Assembly: GCF_014650715.1 (NCBI RefSeq) | Contig: NZ_BMVM01000006.1 | Coordinates: 368,360-432,359, forward strand | DNA: 64,000 bases | DNA from: Streptomyces bluensis | Lineage (GTDB): Bacteria > Actinomycetota > Actinomycetes > Streptomycetales > Streptomycetaceae | Reading direction: 5' to 3' | Shown: one piece after another, positions 33,786 to 41,366 of the stretch | How positions within the stretch are numbered: the first letter of the stretch is position 1 | Layout: each line of letters begins with the position of its first letter | Notes under the pieces: generated by a model | The model's input: the letters and a program-made list of their open reading frames with translations, nothing else | The model's database searches: none | Told to the model about the DNA's origin: nothing | Made by a program: the position numbers and the translations under genes

Positions 33786-34259
33786 ATGGCCAGGCGACCC
33801 GAGAACTCCCCGGATCCGGACGGTACTTCGCCGGACCGCGGAGTACTGGACGAAGCACTTGAGCCGGAGCAGATACGTTCCCTGAACTCGGCCCTGCGCA
33901 GGCTCTCCGCATCCGACGGAGGCGCGAGCAAGGACATGCAGGAGGCGGCGAAGAGGCTGCTCTCCGGCCGCCTCGCCCTGCGCGACGCCCTCGACGACCC
34001 CGCGGTGGCACGCACTCTGGGCGGGGGTGGCATGGCGTCCCTGCGCGGCCAGTGGGAGTCGCTCTCCGAGGAGGAGCGCGAGCGGATCAGGAGCGGGGAG
34101 GCGCCGCCCAGCGGTGGCTCGTCCTCAGGTTCGCCGTCTGAGCCGGGTCGCGCCACGGGGGATTCCTCGCGTCCCGGCCAGTCAGACCAGTCCGGCCAGA
34201 CAGGTCAGTCGGGGAAGAAGAGCCCGGGGCGGCACAGCGGCGGCTTCTCGCTGTACTGA
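33786..34259 (+). CDS. Helical protein of the W-S-L-Y-terminal family (copy 3)
   Basis: This 157-residue protein has core L-N-S-A-L-R-R-L-S-A, M-Q-E-A-A-K-R-L-L-S-G-R-L-A-L-R-D-A-L, then a Ser/Gly/Gln-rich tail ending G-G-F-S-L-Y. The core matches the proteins at 22260 and 31082; the low-complexity tail is longer. ATG 33786 has a GAGGAGAAG site. It stands alone on the plus strand between divergent and convergent neighbours and shares a terminator hairpin with the gene at 34307. Confidence 0.75.
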   Translation: MARRPENSPDPDGTSPDRGVLDEALEPEQIRSLNSALRRLSASDGGASKDMQEAAKRLLSGRLALRDALDDPAVARTLGGGGMASLRGQWESLSEEERERIRSGEAPPSGGSSSGSPSEPGRATGDSSRPGQSDQSGQTGQSGKKSPGRHSGGFSLY

Positions 34260-34273
34260 CGGTACTGATTACG

Positions 34274-34303
34274 GGGCTCCGCCCGGCACCGGCGTCGGAG
34301 CCC
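34274..34303. terminator. Bidirectional terminator between convergent genes
   Basis: An 8-bp stem GGGCTCCG (34274-34281) pairs with CGGAGCCC (34296-34303). It is flanked by a further CTGA/TCAG match. It lies between the stops of the genes at 33786 (+) and 34307 (-) and can serve both. Confidence 0.7.
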
Positions 34304-34306
34304 GAG

Positions 34307-35002
34307 TCAGGCTCGGCGGCCCCTGTTGCCGGTGGCGTAGGCGAGGCCCCAGGCGGCGGCTGCGGCGATCACGAGACCGAGCAGTGAGATCCATGTCGTG
34401 TCGCTCGCGCTGCCCCACCAGGCCTTGGCCGGGAAGAAGGGCTCGTTCTCCAGCATGTCCCACACGACAGAGGGTGTTTGGCTGTCGGCGATCACGAGCG
34501 GAACGGCGTTCGTGTAGCCGAAGAAGGCGCCGAGCGGGGCGATGACGGCCGCGCCGATCCGGGCGCCGTCGCTGCGTCCACCCACCAGGCCGGCCAGGGC
34601 GCCCACGGCGACTCCGTTGAGCAGCGCGTGCCCGATGTAGAGGGTGTGGACCATCGTTTCCGACTGGTCCTTGTACGTGGCGAAAATGACGCCGGTGTAG
34701 ATCACGGAGACGACGACCGAGGCGAGGAACCCGAGGAGGACGGCGCCGACGGGGTGCCCGCCCGCCGTGTTCGGCTGCTGTCCGAACGGGGGTGCCTGGT
34801 ATGGCGGTCCGGGGTGCGTCGGGTGTACCGGTGGCTGCCCCGGGGCCGGGGGCAGGCCTGCCTGCATCGGTGGCTGCCCGGGGGCGGGGGCGGGCACCGG
34901 GCCGTACCCGGGTTGTTGCTGCGGGGGCGAGGCGGGCTGGCTGTACGGGTTGTAGGGGTTCTGGGGCGGCTGCGGTGGCTGCTGGAACGGCGGCTGGCTC
35001 AT
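34307..35002 (-). CDS. Membrane protein with Pro/Gln-rich cytoplasmic N-terminus
   Basis: This 231-residue protein has an N-terminal 90 residues of Pro/Gln/Tyr/Gly repeats (N-P-Y-N-P-Y, Q-P-P motifs) and then four hydrophobic helices (about 95-118, 133-152, 158-176, 208-228). The ATG at 35002 follows AGGGGGAT. A Pro-rich cytoplasmic head is a common decoration in this window (17637, 19121, mycosin 2), perhaps a shared protein-interaction module. No family was recognised. Confidence 0.7.
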   Translation of the reverse strand: MSQPPFQQPPQPPQNPYNPYSQPASPPQQQPGYGPVPAPAPGQPPMQAGLPPAPGQPPVHPTHPGPPYQAPPFGQQPNTAGGHPVGAVLLGFLASVVVSVIYTGVIFATYKDQSETMVHTLYIGHALLNGVAVGALAGLVGGRSDGARIGAAVIAPLGAFFGYTNAVPLVIADSQTPSVVWDMLENEPFFPAKAWWGSASDTTWISLLGLVIAAAAAWGLAYATGNRGRRA

Positions 35003-35118
35003 CGATCCCCCTGGAGTGAACTGACAGGGCAGCAAGCTATCAGTGAGTTCAGGAGGGGCCCGTCGGAGCCGGAGCAGGCTGCGTGAAGGCTGTTGGGGGC
35101 GCGTAGACGTGCAGCAAT

Positions 35119-35137
35119 CGGCGCCGTGAGGGCGCCG
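35119..35137 (-). terminator. Terminator hairpin after the toxin/immunity operon
   Basis: A 7-bp perfect stem (35119-35125 with 35131-35137) with a 5-nt loop lies immediately after the stop codon of the last operon gene on the minus strand. Confidence 0.65.
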
Positions 35138-36466
35138 TCAGAACAACCCGTGCCACATCTGCTCGACGACCAGCGACCACCACGTGTCCCCGTACCCCAG
35201 CGCGGAGGCGTCGACGGCCACCAACTGGCCCTGCAACTCTGCCATTTCGCTGCCCGCCGCGACCGGATCCAGACCCTCCATCCGCTGCCGCGCCGTGGCG
35301 AGCAGGGAGAGGGAGCGGGCGAAGGCGGCGGCCGAGACGTTGACGTAGCGGGCGGTGGCGGTGACCGGGTCCACCGCCCACACGGCGCCGAGGCCGTCCG
35401 GTTCCGTCGTACCGGGCAGGCACTGGACCGCGATCACCGCGACGCCGTCGAAGCCGATCCGGGTCAGGTGCGCCAGGACGCCGATCTTCTCCTCGCCGGC
35501 CGGGCTGCGGCGCTCACGCAGGTTCGTGGCGACATCGGTGAACAGACCGCCCGCCGGAGCCGCGTCGGGCCGGTCGGCGGTGAAGAAGAGCGGGAGGCCG
35601 GCGGGGATTCCGGCCTCCGTGAGCGTGGCCTTGGTGGTTTCCGGCAGCGGGCTGCCGGCGATGTCGTGGGCGTCGTAGCGACGTACGCCGTCCTCGCCGA
35701 AGACCTCGACGAGGTGGCTGCCGAGGGTCACGTCGCTCATCGGTTCCGCGGGCGTCACCCGGGCGGGAACGGGGAGCCGGTGCGGGCGGGGCGGAGGTTG
35801 CCGGCCTGCGATCCGGTGCATCGTCTCGACCTGCTCGACCAGCGCGGCGATACCCTCCGCGCGTGCCTCGGGATGGGCGCCATAGGTCTGCGAGCAGGAG
35901 AGCTGGGCGTTGGGGAAGGTGTTGAGGAGTTCGGCGGTGTAGCCGCCGGGGAGCAGGCTGGGGCGCAGGTCGGTGTGGACGGCGAGGACGTTGCCGACGG
36001 GTACGTTCATCCGCTGCAGGTCGGACCACGCCTGGTACTCGGCGGGGGGCAGGCCCGGGCCGGAGTTGCGGAAGAGGGTGGTCTCCTCGCCGGTGGCCGG
36101 GTCGGTGTAGGTGACTACGGCGGTGTTGCCGGGGCCGATGACCGGACGGGCGCCCTCCGGAGAATCTCCGCCCTGTGCGTCGCCGCCGTGCTTCCGCCGG
36201 TACATCCGCGCGACCTCGTCGACCGGTACCGAAGGCCAGACCGTCAGCTCGCCGGTACGCCGGTCCACGACCCCGCACGCGTTGCCGATCTCAGCCGGCG
36301 GTCGGCGCTCCCCGGTCTCCGGATCACGCTCGGGCGCCGCGGGCGCGGCCCACACGACCCAGCCCAGGTCGAACTCCTGCATCCTGACCTCGCGGCGCGG
36401 CTCGGCCGAACCTTCCGGGTTGAGCCAACGGTCGGCGACGGCGAGCGCCTGCTCCTGGCTGGTCAC
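35138..36466 (-). CDS. Multi-domain immunity-type protein (Imm35/YrhB-like plus SUKH-4-like)
   Basis: This 442-residue protein has an N-terminal ~95 residues (E-Q-A-L-A-V-A, then E-F-D-L-G-W-V-V-W, then T-G-E-L-T-V-W) resembling the Imm35/YrhB-like domain also seen at 38673. A middle segment has H-T-D-L-R-P-S-L-L-P-G-G-Y, which looks like a deaminase-fold region lacking its zinc Cys. The C-terminal part (F-G-E-D-G-V-R-R-Y-D, then L-P-L-F-F-T-A-D) resembles SUKH-4. GTG 36466 has an AAGGAG site. It is last in the toxin operon and likely protects against one of the toxin domains. Domain calls are by eye. Confidence 0.65.
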   Translation of the reverse strand: MTSQEQALAVADRWLNPEGSAEPRREVRMQEFDLGWVVWAAPAAPERDPETGERRPPAEIGNACGVVDRRTGELTVWPSVPVDEVARMYRRKHGGDAQGGDSPEGARPVIGPGNTAVVTYTDPATGEETTLFRNSGPGLPPAEYQAWSDLQRMNVPVGNVLAVHTDLRPSLLPGGYTAELLNTFPNAQLSCSQTYGAHPEARAEGIAALVEQVETMHRIAGRQPPPRPHRLPVPARVTPAEPMSDVTLGSHLVEVFGEDGVRRYDAHDIAGSPLPETTKATLTEAGIPAGLPLFFTADRPDAAPAGGLFTDVATNLRERRSPAGEEKIGVLAHLTRIGFDGVAVIAVQCLPGTTEPDGLGAVWAVDPVTATARYVNVSAAAFARSLSLLATARQRMEGLDPVAAGSEMAELQGQLVAVDASALGYGDTWWSLVVEQMWHGLF

Positions 36467-36532
36467 GGGGAGGCTCCTTCGAGAGGGATCGATATCGCGG
36501 TTGATCGACGGGGCGGGTAACCGTGCCGGTCG

Positions 36533-38554
36533 TTACGAGGCTATCGCCGGGGCCACCGGGAGGATGCGGAGGGCTTTGGCCCCGCGCTCGGTGGCGAGGA
36601 GGAGGATGCCGTCGGGAGAGAGGTCGGCAGCGGTGATGGGCACGTCGGAGACCAACGCGGCCACGATTTCCTTGCTCGCCCGGTCCCAGACACGGAGGTA
36701 GTCGGCGCCGCGGCTGAGACCCAGTGGCGCGGCGGCACGCTCTTCGACGGAGGGGCGCAGAATCTGTTCGGGGTCGGGGTCGGGGTCGCTGAGGGCATCT
36801 GGTGGTACTAGGCCGCGCACGAGCATGGAGGAACGGCCTGCCTCACCGGACTCGGCAGATTCACCGGGGCCGCCGGCCGGGCGGGCGCCAGGCGTGTCCG
36901 CGGGCACGGCGAGAACGGCGACGGGGACGGCCGGGCCGTCGGGCCGGGGCAGGCTGCCGACGGTCACGGCGCTGACTCCGGGTACGGGCACGCTCCACAA
37001 AGTCCGCCAGGGCAGTTCGAGGCTGAGCCGGCCGTGTATGGCATCGGCGTACTCGGGCAGGCCGTCCTCGACGAACGCGGTCTCCAGCAGCGCGGCGCGC
37101 AGCGTGGCGGGCGCCTGGGTACGGGTCAGCAGGGGCGCCGTACGCAGATACGTACGGGCCGGCGCACCGAGCTCCTCAGCCGGGACGGCCTCGATGGCGG
37201 CTCGCAGCGGCACCGGGTCGGCGTGCACGAACAGCCCCGGGTCCGTGAGGAGTTGGGGCAGCAGCCCCGCCTCCAGGGTGTGGCCCGCTATGTGGTCGCG
37301 TACGTAGGGATCCGCCCTGCCCCAGTCCTGCTCGGGTACGGCATCCAGCAGCGCCACCGCGATCTGCGTCTGAGCGGCGCGGACGTTCGGCAGGCCGGCG
37401 CGGATCTCGTCGCCGATGGCCGGGTGCAGCAGCCGGAGCAGCGTACGCCCGCTGTCGCTCTGCCCAGCATCTCCGGCATCTCCGTCCTCTCCGTCCGCTT
37501 CCTGCTCCACGGGCTGTACGAAGGGTCCCGCGAGCAGCATCCCGTCGGCCATGGCCTGGCCCATGTCCCGTCCGGCGACCGCGCTCGCGAGCCGTGCCCA
37601 CAGCTGGGCGGGAATCCCGTCGGCCTCGGCGAGGGCGAGTGGTGCCAGCATCAGCCGTAGGGTCTGCGGATCGGCGCCGAGCCGCCTGGCATGCAGGTCG
37701 AGGGCCTCGCCGACGGAGGTCGGCAACTGGCTCTCGTCAGCGGGATCGAAGCCCTCGGGGGCCATGAGAACGCAGTGGACCGCGAGCTGTACGACCAGCG
37801 GACTGGTCCCGGCACGGCGGCCGATGGCGGCTCCCAGGGCGAGCCGGGCGGCGGGATCAACGGTGAACGGCAGCTCAGGCGCCCCGAACTCGGGGTTCAG
37901 CGCCGCCTGCGCGTGCAGCACCAGACCCTCGGGGTCGGCCCACTCCGGTTCGTCGAGGTCGATGACTTGTACGGTGCCGGGCGGCAGGACATCGGCCAAG
38001 GCGGAGGCCAACTCGGCGGCCAGGGGACGCGGCACCTCGGCCAGCAGCCGCACACTCTCGGTGGCGGCGAGCGGGGTGAGTACCTCCCGCACGAGCCGTG
38101 CGGGCTCTCCCGCGGCCCGTACGGGACCGGCGAGGTCGATGTCCGGCACGACGACGGTCACCGGCTCGTTGAGCGCGGCCAGCTCCGCGAACACCTCGGC
38201 GGTGCTGGTGGCGTTCAGCTCGTAGTGGTCGGCGAGCAGCCACAGCACCTGCGCGGCGGTCAGCCCCTCAGCGGTGGGCACGGCCGGGGCGGGCAACTCC
38301 GGTGGCACCGTGGACGGATCCAGCTCGTCCAGCGGCAGTCGTTTGCGGTACTCCGGCTCGCACAGCATCAGAAAACCCGTGAGCAGTTGCGAACGCCCGC
38401 TGCCCGAGCTGCCGGTGAGCACGACCACGCGCGGCGCGCCGGACGCAGCGCCGCGCCATGCGGCGAGCGCGCGCAACGCGGCGGTCCGGCCGCCTATGTG
38501 GGGGTGCGGTGCGTAGCCTTCGGTGTCCGAGGTGTCCTCGATCGAGCCGGTCAT
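36533..38554 (-). CDS. STAND-like P-loop protein with Arg in Walker A
   Basis: This 673-residue protein has a P-loop G48-S-S-G-S-G-R54-S55, in which Arg replaces the usual Lys. A Walker B-like V-T-V-V-V-P-D-I-D-L follows, then a long helical region (about 170-480) and a C-terminal beta-propeller-like fragment (Y-L-R-V-W-D-R-A-S, L-S-P-D-G-I-L-L-L-A-T). This fits signal-transducing STAND/AAA NTPases with WD-like ends. It sits in the toxin operon between two immunity genes and may sense the toxin or stress, or act as an immunity scaffold. The substituted lysine suggests altered or lost ATP hydrolysis. Confidence 0.7.
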   Translation of the reverse strand: MTGSIEDTSDTEGYAPHPHIGGRTAALRALAAWRGAASGAPRVVVLTGSSGSGRSQLLTGFLMLCEPEYRKRLPLDELDPSTVPPELPAPAVPTAEGLTAAQVLWLLADHYELNATSTAEVFAELAALNEPVTVVVPDIDLAGPVRAAGEPARLVREVLTPLAATESVRLLAEVPRPLAAELASALADVLPPGTVQVIDLDEPEWADPEGLVLHAQAALNPEFGAPELPFTVDPAARLALGAAIGRRAGTSPLVVQLAVHCVLMAPEGFDPADESQLPTSVGEALDLHARRLGADPQTLRLMLAPLALAEADGIPAQLWARLASAVAGRDMGQAMADGMLLAGPFVQPVEQEADGEDGDAGDAGQSDSGRTLLRLLHPAIGDEIRAGLPNVRAAQTQIAVALLDAVPEQDWGRADPYVRDHIAGHTLEAGLLPQLLTDPGLFVHADPVPLRAAIEAVPAEELGAPARTYLRTAPLLTRTQAPATLRAALLETAFVEDGLPEYADAIHGRLSLELPWRTLWSVPVPGVSAVTVGSLPRPDGPAVPVAVLAVPADTPGARPAGGPGESAESGEAGRSSMLVRGLVPPDALSDPDPDPEQILRPSVEERAAAPLGLSRGADYLRVWDRASKEIVAALVSDVPITAADLSPDGILLLATERGAKALRILPVAPAIAS

Positions 38555-38672
38555 GGGTCCCCGTTCTCCGCCCTGTCCTTCGCCATCGCGGACTCGTTCG
38601 CTTACGACGCCGATGTTAGGCGCCGGTCGTCGGGTGGCCGAGAGTAATGCCCCCGGTAACCACCTGCTGCCG

Positions 38673-38993
38673 TCAGGCCTCCGGCCGCCGCTCCTGGTGC
38701 TGCTTGCGGTACAGGGCGATGGCCGCCTCGGTGGGGTAGTTGGGGACGGTCACGGTCTCCCCCGTGTCCTTGGCGACCACGATCTTGCTGCCACCCGGAG
38801 CGGCGGGCCGGGGTTGGCCCGAGGCGTCCGTGCTGGGTGGGAAGGTCGCGTACACCAGGTAACCGATGTCGAATTCGTGGACGTGCATGGGTGCCGGGGT
38901 CCCGTCGGCCAGCCTGGGCTGTGCGTAGCGGCTGCGGACGATGGCGAGGGCTTGCTCGGGGGTGGTTGGGGGAGCCGGGTTTTCCGGGGGCAT
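38673..38993 (-). CDS. Imm35/YrhB-like immunity protein
   Basis: This 106-residue protein has T-P-E-Q-A-L-A-I-V, V-H-E-F-D-I-G-Y-L-V-Y-A, then V-A-K-D-T-G-E-T-V-T-V-P. The same order appears in the N-terminal domain of the 35138 protein (E-Q-A-L-A-V-A, E-F-D-L-G-W-V-V-W, T-G-E-L-T-V-W). I associate this pattern with the Imm35/YrhB immunity family of polymorphic toxins. The ribosome site AGGAG precedes the ATG. It is the shortest and simplest candidate antitoxin of the operon. Confidence 0.7.
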   Translation of the reverse strand: MPPENPAPPTTPEQALAIVRSRYAQPRLADGTPAPMHVHEFDIGYLVYATFPPSTDASGQPRPAAPGGSKIVVAKDTGETVTVPNYPTEAAIALYRKQHQERRPEA

Positions 38994-39014
38994 GGGGCAG
39001 GTCTCCTTTTCGTG

Positions 39015-39045
39015 GCGGTCGTACGGGATGCGGTCGTACGGGATG
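39015..39045. repeat. Two direct 15-bp repeats
   Basis: CGGTCGTACGGGATG occurs twice in tandem (39016-39030 and 39031-39045), each containing the palindrome CGTACG. They lie in the spacer upstream of the Imm35-like gene on the minus strand and could be an operator or a slippage product. Confidence 0.5.
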
Positions 39046-39121
39046 TTCGTCGGTTGGGTGCCGAAGCCGCTGAGCCCCGCCGGTCATGTGAGGAAGTCGG
39101 GCCACAGAATCAGGGCACAAG

Positions 39122-41311
39122 TCAGTCGGTTTCCGTGAGTCCGGCCCTCCAGGCGCGTGCGGCAGCTCCCGCCCCGTCGATGCGGGACAGCGAAGCCGCC
39201 AGGGAGTCTCTGATCGCGACACGTTCGAGTCGGCTGCCGGCACATGCCAGCATGCACCGGGTCATGACGTAGTGCTGGAGCAGATCGATGAACTTGGCGA
39301 GACTGCTGGCGATCAACAAGCTTGTGCTGGCTTGTGCTTCGCCGTCCTCGATGTACTCGTCGTCGAAGTAGTCATCGAACTCGTCGTCACTGACCCAGTC
39401 ATCTGCGTTCAGTAGATGGACCTGCCCGGTGGGGCCATGGAGGACCATGTCACTGGTCACCCATGTACCGAATTTGTAGTACGTCCCGGGGATCGCGCCG
39501 TCCGGCAGGCTCTCGGAATCCGGCTCGGTCAGGCCCTCTTCGTCCAATGCGACCAATCGCATCTCGACACCCTCGAAGGCGGGCAGACCGACGTCGGTGA
39601 GAATGCGACGGGACTCGGTGTCCGTCAGTCCTTCCGGGAGCTGGGTTTCCGGCAGGCGGCGCACGACACCCGGCTCGAAGATGCCGGCGTCGTATGAGCC
39701 GGACGGCTGTGCTGACCTGGTGTACAGGGCGGGCACGAATCCGTGATCGTCGAACATCGGCTCACCGTGCACCTTGGCGAGCTCGAACCCGGTGGGGGAG
39801 CCGCTGGGCTCGACGGCGAAGATGCCGCCGAGGCCTGTCACCACCAGGACGTTCCCCACCGCTACCTGGCCTGAGACGAAGGGAGGTTCCAAGGTGTTGA
39901 ACACGGTCAAATCGATCCAGGTGGGTGCGACGTTGCGCTCGGTGTCCGGGAGCCACAGCGGTTCGCGCTGTCCTGGCGTGGGCACCGCATCCGGCCAGGG
40001 CCCGGCCAGGTCCTCACCGGTCTCGGCATCCCAGACGCGATACCGCCCGTCCCACTCCCCCGGAGCGGTCACCGCGTGGCGCCCAGGGCAGTAGCCCTCG
40101 GGGGCCACGACGGGCTGACCCAGCGGGCCGGGCCGAACGAACTCCGCACTCAATGAGCCCGGCGGCCTCCAGCGCGCCCAACGCACTCGCCACCGAAGCT
40201 GCTGCCCCGAGGCCACGATGTCGGCAGCGGTATGGAGGTCGCCGCGCACGGTACTCATCAGATGCAGCCAGGATGCCCATTCATCCTGCGGAAGGGAATC
40301 AACCCCGCACATCCACAGATTGACCGCGTCACCGGCGGGGGACTCGCCGTCGATCGCGTAAGGGTCGTCACTGAGGGCCGCATCGATCAGGCTCACCTGA
40401 TCGAGGTGAGCCACCAGACGGCCGGAGCGTTGCACCGAGGCGAAATCTCCTGCCTGAACCGCGTGCATGGCCAGCCCCTGTGCCAGGTACGGGCCTGTCG
40501 TCCCGGCCATGGCCTGGCTGCGCAGCCACTCGACGACCTCCGCATTCACGGCACGTACGACATCGGGTTCGATGGTCCGGCGCAGAGCCTCGGCCACGCG
40601 CTCATCACGGAAGCGGACCCAACCGTCGGCTTCCACCTCCAGCAACCCACCCGCGGACTCCAGTGCCGTGGTGACATTCAGGGACCGCCCCAACTGCGAA
40701 CCCAACGCGCGGCCGAGTCGCTCCCACACGTCCATGGGGGCATGGCGGAGTTCGGCGAGTGCCAGTGCCCGCAACGCGTCGGCATCAACCCGGTCGAGTA
40801 CCTGCCGTTCCACGGACTCTCCAGCCGGATCCGGCTGGAGAGTCACCACCAAGTGATCGTGTCCCCGCCTGACGTCTGGCAGGTCCCGTTCGATCAGGAC
40901 CTTCAGGCCGGCCAGCGCCAGTTCGCCGGTGAACCGGTGCACCATCCGTTCAGGCTCCGTGGAGCGTCGTGTGCGACCCGCACGCTGGGCGTTGGCAATG
41001 ATGACCAAGCCGCCGCACAGCGGGGAGTCCTCAAGTTCGTAACCCCACTCCGCCCGGCGCTCCAGCGGAGTGTCGAGTCCGGCTGCGTCCATCACGCGTT
41101 CGATGAGATCCTCACAGGTGAGCCCAGTGGCATCCACAAACATCGTGTCATGGGCAACGCCCTGCAGTTGGAGCAGCGTCCTGGTGCGACCGGAACCCGG
41201 AGGGCCGGTCAGTTCCGCAACCCCTGGTTGTCCATTGCTCTGCCACTCCATCATGTCGGCCAGGGCTTGTTCAGGTGACACGGATGAACGCTTGGGCGTC
41301 TGAGGGGTCAT
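39122..41311 (-). CDS. Fusion of P-loop domain and SUKH-4 immunity domain
   Basis: This 729-residue protein has an N-terminal P-loop G36-P-P-G-S-G-R42-T43 (Arg instead of Lys), a helical middle and a C-terminal region of about 230 residues resembling SUKH-4 immunity domains. The latter has L-T-D-V-G-L-P, Y-Y-K-F-G and V-H-L-L-N-A-D-D-W, with late helices A-S-S-L-A-K-F-I-D-L-L. It starts 55 nt after the toxin stop and is thus the first immunity gene. SUKH proteins neutralise nucleic-acid-acting and other polymorphic toxins. The P-loop arrangement parallels the 36533 protein. Confidence 0.75.
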   Translation of the reverse strand: MTPQTPKRSSVSPEQALADMMEWQSNGQPGVAELTGPPGSGRTRTLLQLQGVAHDTMFVDATGLTCEDLIERVMDAAGLDTPLERRAEWGYELEDSPLCGGLVIIANAQRAGRTRRSTEPERMVHRFTGELALAGLKVLIERDLPDVRRGHDHLVVTLQPDPAGESVERQVLDRVDADALRALALAELRHAPMDVWERLGRALGSQLGRSLNVTTALESAGGLLEVEADGWVRFRDERVAEALRRTIEPDVVRAVNAEVVEWLRSQAMAGTTGPYLAQGLAMHAVQAGDFASVQRSGRLVAHLDQVSLIDAALSDDPYAIDGESPAGDAVNLWMCGVDSLPQDEWASWLHLMSTVRGDLHTAADIVASGQQLRWRVRWARWRPPGSLSAEFVRPGPLGQPVVAPEGYCPGRHAVTAPGEWDGRYRVWDAETGEDLAGPWPDAVPTPGQREPLWLPDTERNVAPTWIDLTVFNTLEPPFVSGQVAVGNVLVVTGLGGIFAVEPSGSPTGFELAKVHGEPMFDDHGFVPALYTRSAQPSGSYDAGIFEPGVVRRLPETQLPEGLTDTESRRILTDVGLPAFEGVEMRLVALDEEGLTEPDSESLPDGAIPGTYYKFGTWVTSDMVLHGPTGQVHLLNADDWVSDDEFDDYFDDEYIEDGEAQASTSLLIASSLAKFIDLLQHYVMTRCMLACAGSRLERVAIRDSLAASLSRIDGAGAAARAWRAGLTETD

Positions 41312-41366
41312 AGCTGACTCTGTGGGCTTTCCATGTGTCTAGGTGGGGACAGGCTCCACGGAGAGC

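Noticed and set aside
35500..36300. An active deaminase domain in the 35138 immunity protein
   Set aside because: The H-T-D-L-R-P-S segment lacks the Cys expected of the zinc site, so only a degenerate resemblance can be claimed.
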